The notes under the pieces: generated by a model
Told to the model about the DNA's origin: nothing
What the model saw: the letters and a program-made list of their open reading frames with translations, nothing else
The model's database searches: none
Source of the DNA: Desulfurella acetivorans A63
GTDB taxonomy: Bacteria; Campylobacterota_A; Desulfurellia; Desulfurellales; Desulfurellaceae
DNA: 64,000 bases
Direction: 5' to 3'
Assembly: GCA_000517565.1 (NCBI GenBank)
Contig: CP007051.1
Location: 705,039 to 769,038 of the forward strand
Position numbers and translations under genes: made by a program
Shown here: one piece after another, positions 61,377 to 64,000 of the stretch
Numbering within the stretch: the first letter of the stretch is position 1
Layout of the letters: each line of letters starts with the position of its first letter

Positions 61377-62674
61377 TTATGTTGTTTTAGTTTTCTTACA
61401 ATTGTAGGTTGCGATACGCCAAATTTTTTGGCAAGCTCACGCGTATTTTGGCAAGTTGGTAAAAGATTAAGCAAAAGCTCTTTTTCATAGTTTTTTAGTA
61501 TAAATTTTGGGTTTACATCGTATTGTTGAATATCTTCTATTGAAGTATAGTCTGTTCTGGTTATTATGTTTTTGGTTGTTGTTACAAGAAGTTTTTCAAT
61601 AACATTTTCTACTTCTCTTACATTACCTTTCCATGGAAGTGACTTAAATAAATCAATTAGCTCGGAATCGAGATGCTTATTAAAGTTGTATTTACTGTTT
61701 ATCCTGGAAACTACATAATTAACAAGAGGCTCTATATCATCTTTTCTTTGTCTAAGTGGCGGTATATGTATTGGTATAACGTTCAGTCGATAGTATAGAT
61801 CCTCTCTAAAAAGTTTATTTGATATCATATCTTTTAAGTTCCTATTGGTTGCAGCAATTATTCTTACATCAACATTAACAATTCTAGGAGAGCCAACTCG
61901 CGTGAATTGTCTATCCTGCAAAACCTGCAGTAGTTTTGCCTGGACATTTAAAGGCAATTCTCCAATTTCATCTAAAAATATTGTTCCTTTTTGAGCTGCT
62001 TCAAAAAAGCCTTTTTTGCCTTTAGGGTTAGCGTCTGTAAAGGCTCCACCTTCATACCCAAAAAGCTCTGTTTCAATTAGATTTTCTGGGATGCTTGCAC
62101 AATTTACTTTTACGAAAGGATAATTTTTGCGTGGGCTTGCATCGTGAATGAATTTTGCTATAACCTCTTTTCCAACACCAGATTCACCTGTAATTAACAC
62201 AGTGGAATCAACATTTGCAACCCTTAATGCAAAGTCTACAATATTTACCATCTGAGAGCTAAATGCAATAATCTGATTATTGTTATTTTGTTTGCTCTCA
62301 TAATCAATGTCACCCATATAGTGTACTTCACTTAAATCATAAACTGTATTTACTACGTATTTCAAATTCCCACTTTGGTCAAAAAAAGGTTTGCCTCTAG
62401 CTAAAAGTTTTCTATTTGTTTTTGTAATATAAGAAACCGCAGCAGGTTTTTTTGTTTTTATAACTAGTAGTGTTGCAGATGCTGTAAAGTACTTTTGTTT
62501 TACTAACTCTTCAAGTGTTTTCCCCACAAGTTCTTTAGCTTTTATTAAAGACATTTCTTCAAATGCTTTGTTTACGTACAGTGTTTTGCCTTTTTCATCT
62601 GTAAAATAAATTCCCACAGATAAATTATCCATTATTATATCTTTTCTTGTGCTATTTAAAATAATATCAATCAT
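61358..62674 (-). CDS. Sigma-54-dependent transcriptional activator (PAS-AAA+-Fis HTH)
   Basis: A 438-residue enhancer-binding protein. PAS domain about 12-120 (DNLSVGIYFTDEKGKTLYVN); AAA+ domain about 140-370 with TGESGVGKEV, the sigma-54 contact loop GAFTDA (usual GAFTGA) and GTIFLDEIGELP; C-terminal helix-turn-helix about 400-435 (TRELAKKFGVSQPTIVRKL). The PAS domain probably senses a substrate-derived or redox signal. It lies directly upstream of the catabolic operon it likely controls. Confidence 0.93.
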   Translation of the reverse strand: MIDIILNSTRKDIIMDNLSVGIYFTDEKGKTLYVNKAFEEMSLIKAKELVGKTLEELVKQKYFTASATLLVIKTKKPAAVSYITKTNRKLLARGKPFFDQSGNLKYVVNTVYDLSEVHYMGDIDYESKQNNNNQIIAFSSQMVNIVDFALRVANVDSTVLITGESGVGKEVIAKFIHDASPRKNYPFVKVNCASIPENLIETELFGYEGGAFTDANPKGKKGFFEAAQKGTIFLDEIGELPLNVQAKLLQVLQDRQFTRVGSPRIVNVDVRIIAATNRNLKDMISNKLFREDLYYRLNVIPIHIPPLRQRKDDIEPLVNYVVSRINSKYNFNKHLDSELIDLFKSLPWKGNVREVENVIEKLLVTTTKNIITRTDYTSIEDIQQYDVNPKFILKNYEKELLLNLLPTCQNTRELAKKFGVSQPTIVRKLKQHNVSIQK

Positions 62675-62692
62675 TTACTTTAAATTTTTAGA

Positions 62693-63562
62693 TTAAAATT
62701 CTACAATATCAGAGTTTCCTACATACAGTTTGCTTTGACTGCCAAATTTTGCACTGCCTCCGACTACATTTATGCCTTTTTTTATCATATGTTCGACAGC
62801 AACCACACCTGTACAGTGATTTGCGGCAACTTTTTTTAAACCCCAGCTACCAAGTTTTTCTATTTCTTTAGCTTTTTGATCATTCCAATCTTCCAGTAGC
62901 GAGATGTGTAAACCGCCATATAAACCATAAAGGTTATTTCCATAATTGTTTTTTACATATTCCATCATTGCGTTAACACCTGGATGACAGCAGCCAGTAA
63001 TTGTAACAAATCCTTTGTCTTTTAGATTGAATACTAAAATTTGTTCATTTTTTACACCCAGGATTATATCCATTTTGTAAACAAAAGAAGAAAGTTCATC
63101 GTTTTGAAATCTATCATCAACTTCTATTAGTTTACCTTTAAAATTGCTTTTTTCAATTATATCATAGCCTTTTGCGCTAAAACCAACAGGTATATACAAG
63201 TTAAAATCATTTCTAATTTTAGTTATACTGTTTAGACCCCAAAAATGATCCATGTGTTCGTGGCTTATAAAAACATCGTTTAATTTATCTTTTTTTAAAA
63301 GCTCAAGAACACCTTCCCTATCAAACACCCAGTCCATATATTTTTCTCTCCAGCCAACATCAAGTAGCGCGTAACCTTTTTGTTCGTTTTTTGTGTATTC
63401 TATCAAAGCACTGTAGCCACCTGCATTCTTATAATCCCAGTTAATCAAATATTGGTTTGTATTCATCCCGCCCGCTTTTTTAATATCGCTCATAAGCAAA
63501 TTTGTATCAAACCAGCTTGTTTCAGATAAGCATGTAACTTTTAAGCTATCTACGCTAAACAT
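62693..63562 (-). CDS. MBL-fold metallohydrolase, COG1237-like
   Basis: A 289-residue metallo-beta-lactamase fold. Metal motifs: SHEHMDHFWGL (H-x-H-x-D-H), TITGCCHPGVNAMMEYV, LYGGLHISLL and ANHCTGVVAVEHM. These match the group that includes the methanopterin-pathway dihydropterin phosphate synthase and related hydrolases. The substrate is unknown. It lies 18 nt upstream of the sigma-54 activator, with an AGGGGG ribosome-binding site, so the two may be cotranscribed. Confidence 0.82.
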   Translation of the reverse strand: MFSVDSLKVTCLSETSWFDTNLLMSDIKKAGGMNTNQYLINWDYKNAGGYSALIEYTKNEQKGYALLDVGWREKYMDWVFDREGVLELLKKDKLNDVFISHEHMDHFWGLNSITKIRNDFNLYIPVGFSAKGYDIIEKSNFKGKLIEVDDRFQNDELSSFVYKMDIILGVKNEQILVFNLKDKGFVTITGCCHPGVNAMMEYVKNNYGNNLYGLYGGLHISLLEDWNDQKAKEIEKLGSWGLKKVAANHCTGVVAVEHMIKKGINVVGGSAKFGSQSKLYVGNSDIVEF

Positions 63563-63590
63563 AAAAACCCCCTAAAAAAATATATAAGTG

Positions 63591-64000
63591 CTAGCTAATT
63601 TTACTTCCTGGCTTAATGTCACCGTCAACAGTTAATAATTTTAAAGTTTTTCCGTCTTTTGCAGCAAGCAACATGCCATTTGATTCTACATTCATTAATT
63701 TTGCCTTTTGCAAGTTTGCTACCACTATTATTGTTTTTCCAACTAAATCTTGTGGTTCAAAATATTCTTTTATGCCTGCAACTAAAGTTCTTGGTTCTTC
63801 TTCGCCAATGTCTATTTTAAGTTTCATTAATTTATTTGATTTTTCAATGGGTTTTGCTTCTAAGATTTTTGCAACCCTAAGGTCTATTTTTTTAAATTCA
63901 TCTATGCTAATTCGCTCCTGGATTTCTTGAAGTTTTTGCTCATATTCGTACCTTTTAAAAAGCATTTCCTTTTTTCCTATTTTTACAGTATCTGTTTTCC
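63591..64000 (-). CDS. metG: Methionyl-tRNA synthetase, C-terminal tRNA-binding domain (partial)
   Basis: The frame stays open from 63591 to the right edge. Upstream of the Met at 63965 it reads TDTVKIGKKEMLFKRYEYEQ, which resembles the linker and L-F-P-R-I-E segment of full-length MetRS. I therefore call the 3' end of metG and not a free-standing 124-residue protein. The OB-fold domain follows: IDEFKKIDLRVAKILEAKPI, TLVAGIKEYFEPQDLVGK, VVANLQKAKLMNVESNGMLL. A separate Trbp111-like gene starting at 63965 (AAAGGAA upstream) is the alternative. Confidence 0.75.
   Translation of the reverse strand, partial: KTDTVKIGKKEMLFKRYEYEQKLQEIQERISIDEFKKIDLRVAKILEAKPIEKSNKLMKLKIDIGEEEPRTLVAGIKEYFEPQDLVGKTIIVVANLQKAKLMNVESNGMLLAAKDGKTLKLLTVDGDIKPGSKIS

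Noticed and set aside
63591-63965. Free-standing Trbp111/CsaA-type tRNA-binding protein
   Set aside because: The same frame continues open to the window edge with MetRS-like linker sequence. The end of metG is therefore more likely, although a separate gene is not excluded.
1-64000. CRISPR arrays, insertion sequences, prophage or attachment sites
   Set aside because: No regularly spaced repeats, transposase or integrase motifs or phage structural genes were found when reading both strands.

Overview
The window is a dense, AT-rich bacterial chromosome segment with short intergenic gaps and many overlapping genes. The genes suggest a motile, Gram-negative, anaerobic or microaerophilic bacterium: two tandem FlgE hook proteins behind a sigma-54 promoter, a PorD-type ferredoxin, cobalamin-dependent MetH with CobT, type 2 GTP cyclohydrolase FolE2, an AbfD-type 4-hydroxybutyryl-CoA dehydratase and CoA-transferases. 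Gene content recalls Campylobacterota and sulfur-reducing Desulfurellales such as Desulfurella or Hippea. That assignment is inference from gene content, not from a marker gene.

Layout. 1-5.5 kb: end-of-window thiL, rarA, an Rrf2 regulator, a hydroxyacid dehydrogenase, Trm112, a DUF2726 protein, endonuclease IV, ThiM and a TauE permease. 5.6-10.1 kb: a heat-shock locus with hspR and a CbpA-type dnaJ facing hsp20 and clpB across a symmetric operator/promoter. 10.1-20.6 kb: proC, tilS-prmC, a chain of overlapping genes (macrodomain-nadK-recN-murG-parA-parB), tRNA-Arg(UCG), a SIMPL protein and maf. 20.6-27 kb: the flagellar hook operon fliK-flgD-flgE-like-flgE. 27-37 kb: nnr, fapA, folE2, sucCD and metH. 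37-39.7 kb: tRNA-Arg(GCG), SRP RNA, dnaX, ybaB, recR and a PorD-like ferredoxin. 39.7-51.5 kb: folC-acpS-pdxJ-kinase-(rnhB::queH)-DUF89, then trx-DUF364-unknown-argF-argG-trmB, then cobT. 51.5-61.2 kb: a catabolic operon for short-chain (hydroxy)acids with an AtoE transporter, two SDRs, AbfD, a CoA-transferase, an SSS symporter, 3-hydroxybutyrate dehydrogenase and an acyl-CoA dehydrogenase. It lies downstream of a sigma-54 enhancer-binding regulator and carries a matching -24/-12 promoter. The right edge holds an MBL-fold protein and the 3' end of metG.

Most notable signals: (1) many operon-first genes start 6-9 nt after a TATAAT-like -10 box with no Shine-Dalgarno, which implies leaderless mRNAs, often in back-to-back divergent pairs; (2) an RNase HII-QueH fusion protein; (3) the catabolic operon carries a nonsense codon in the symporter, a frameshift in abfD and a start-less small frame, so it looks recently decayed, unless these are assembly errors; (4) a tRNA-Arg with anticodon GCG, apparently transcribed together with SRP RNA and dnaX; (5) a perfect inverted repeat that contains the -35 boxes of both heat-shock promoters. 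No insertion sequence, CRISPR array or prophage was seen.
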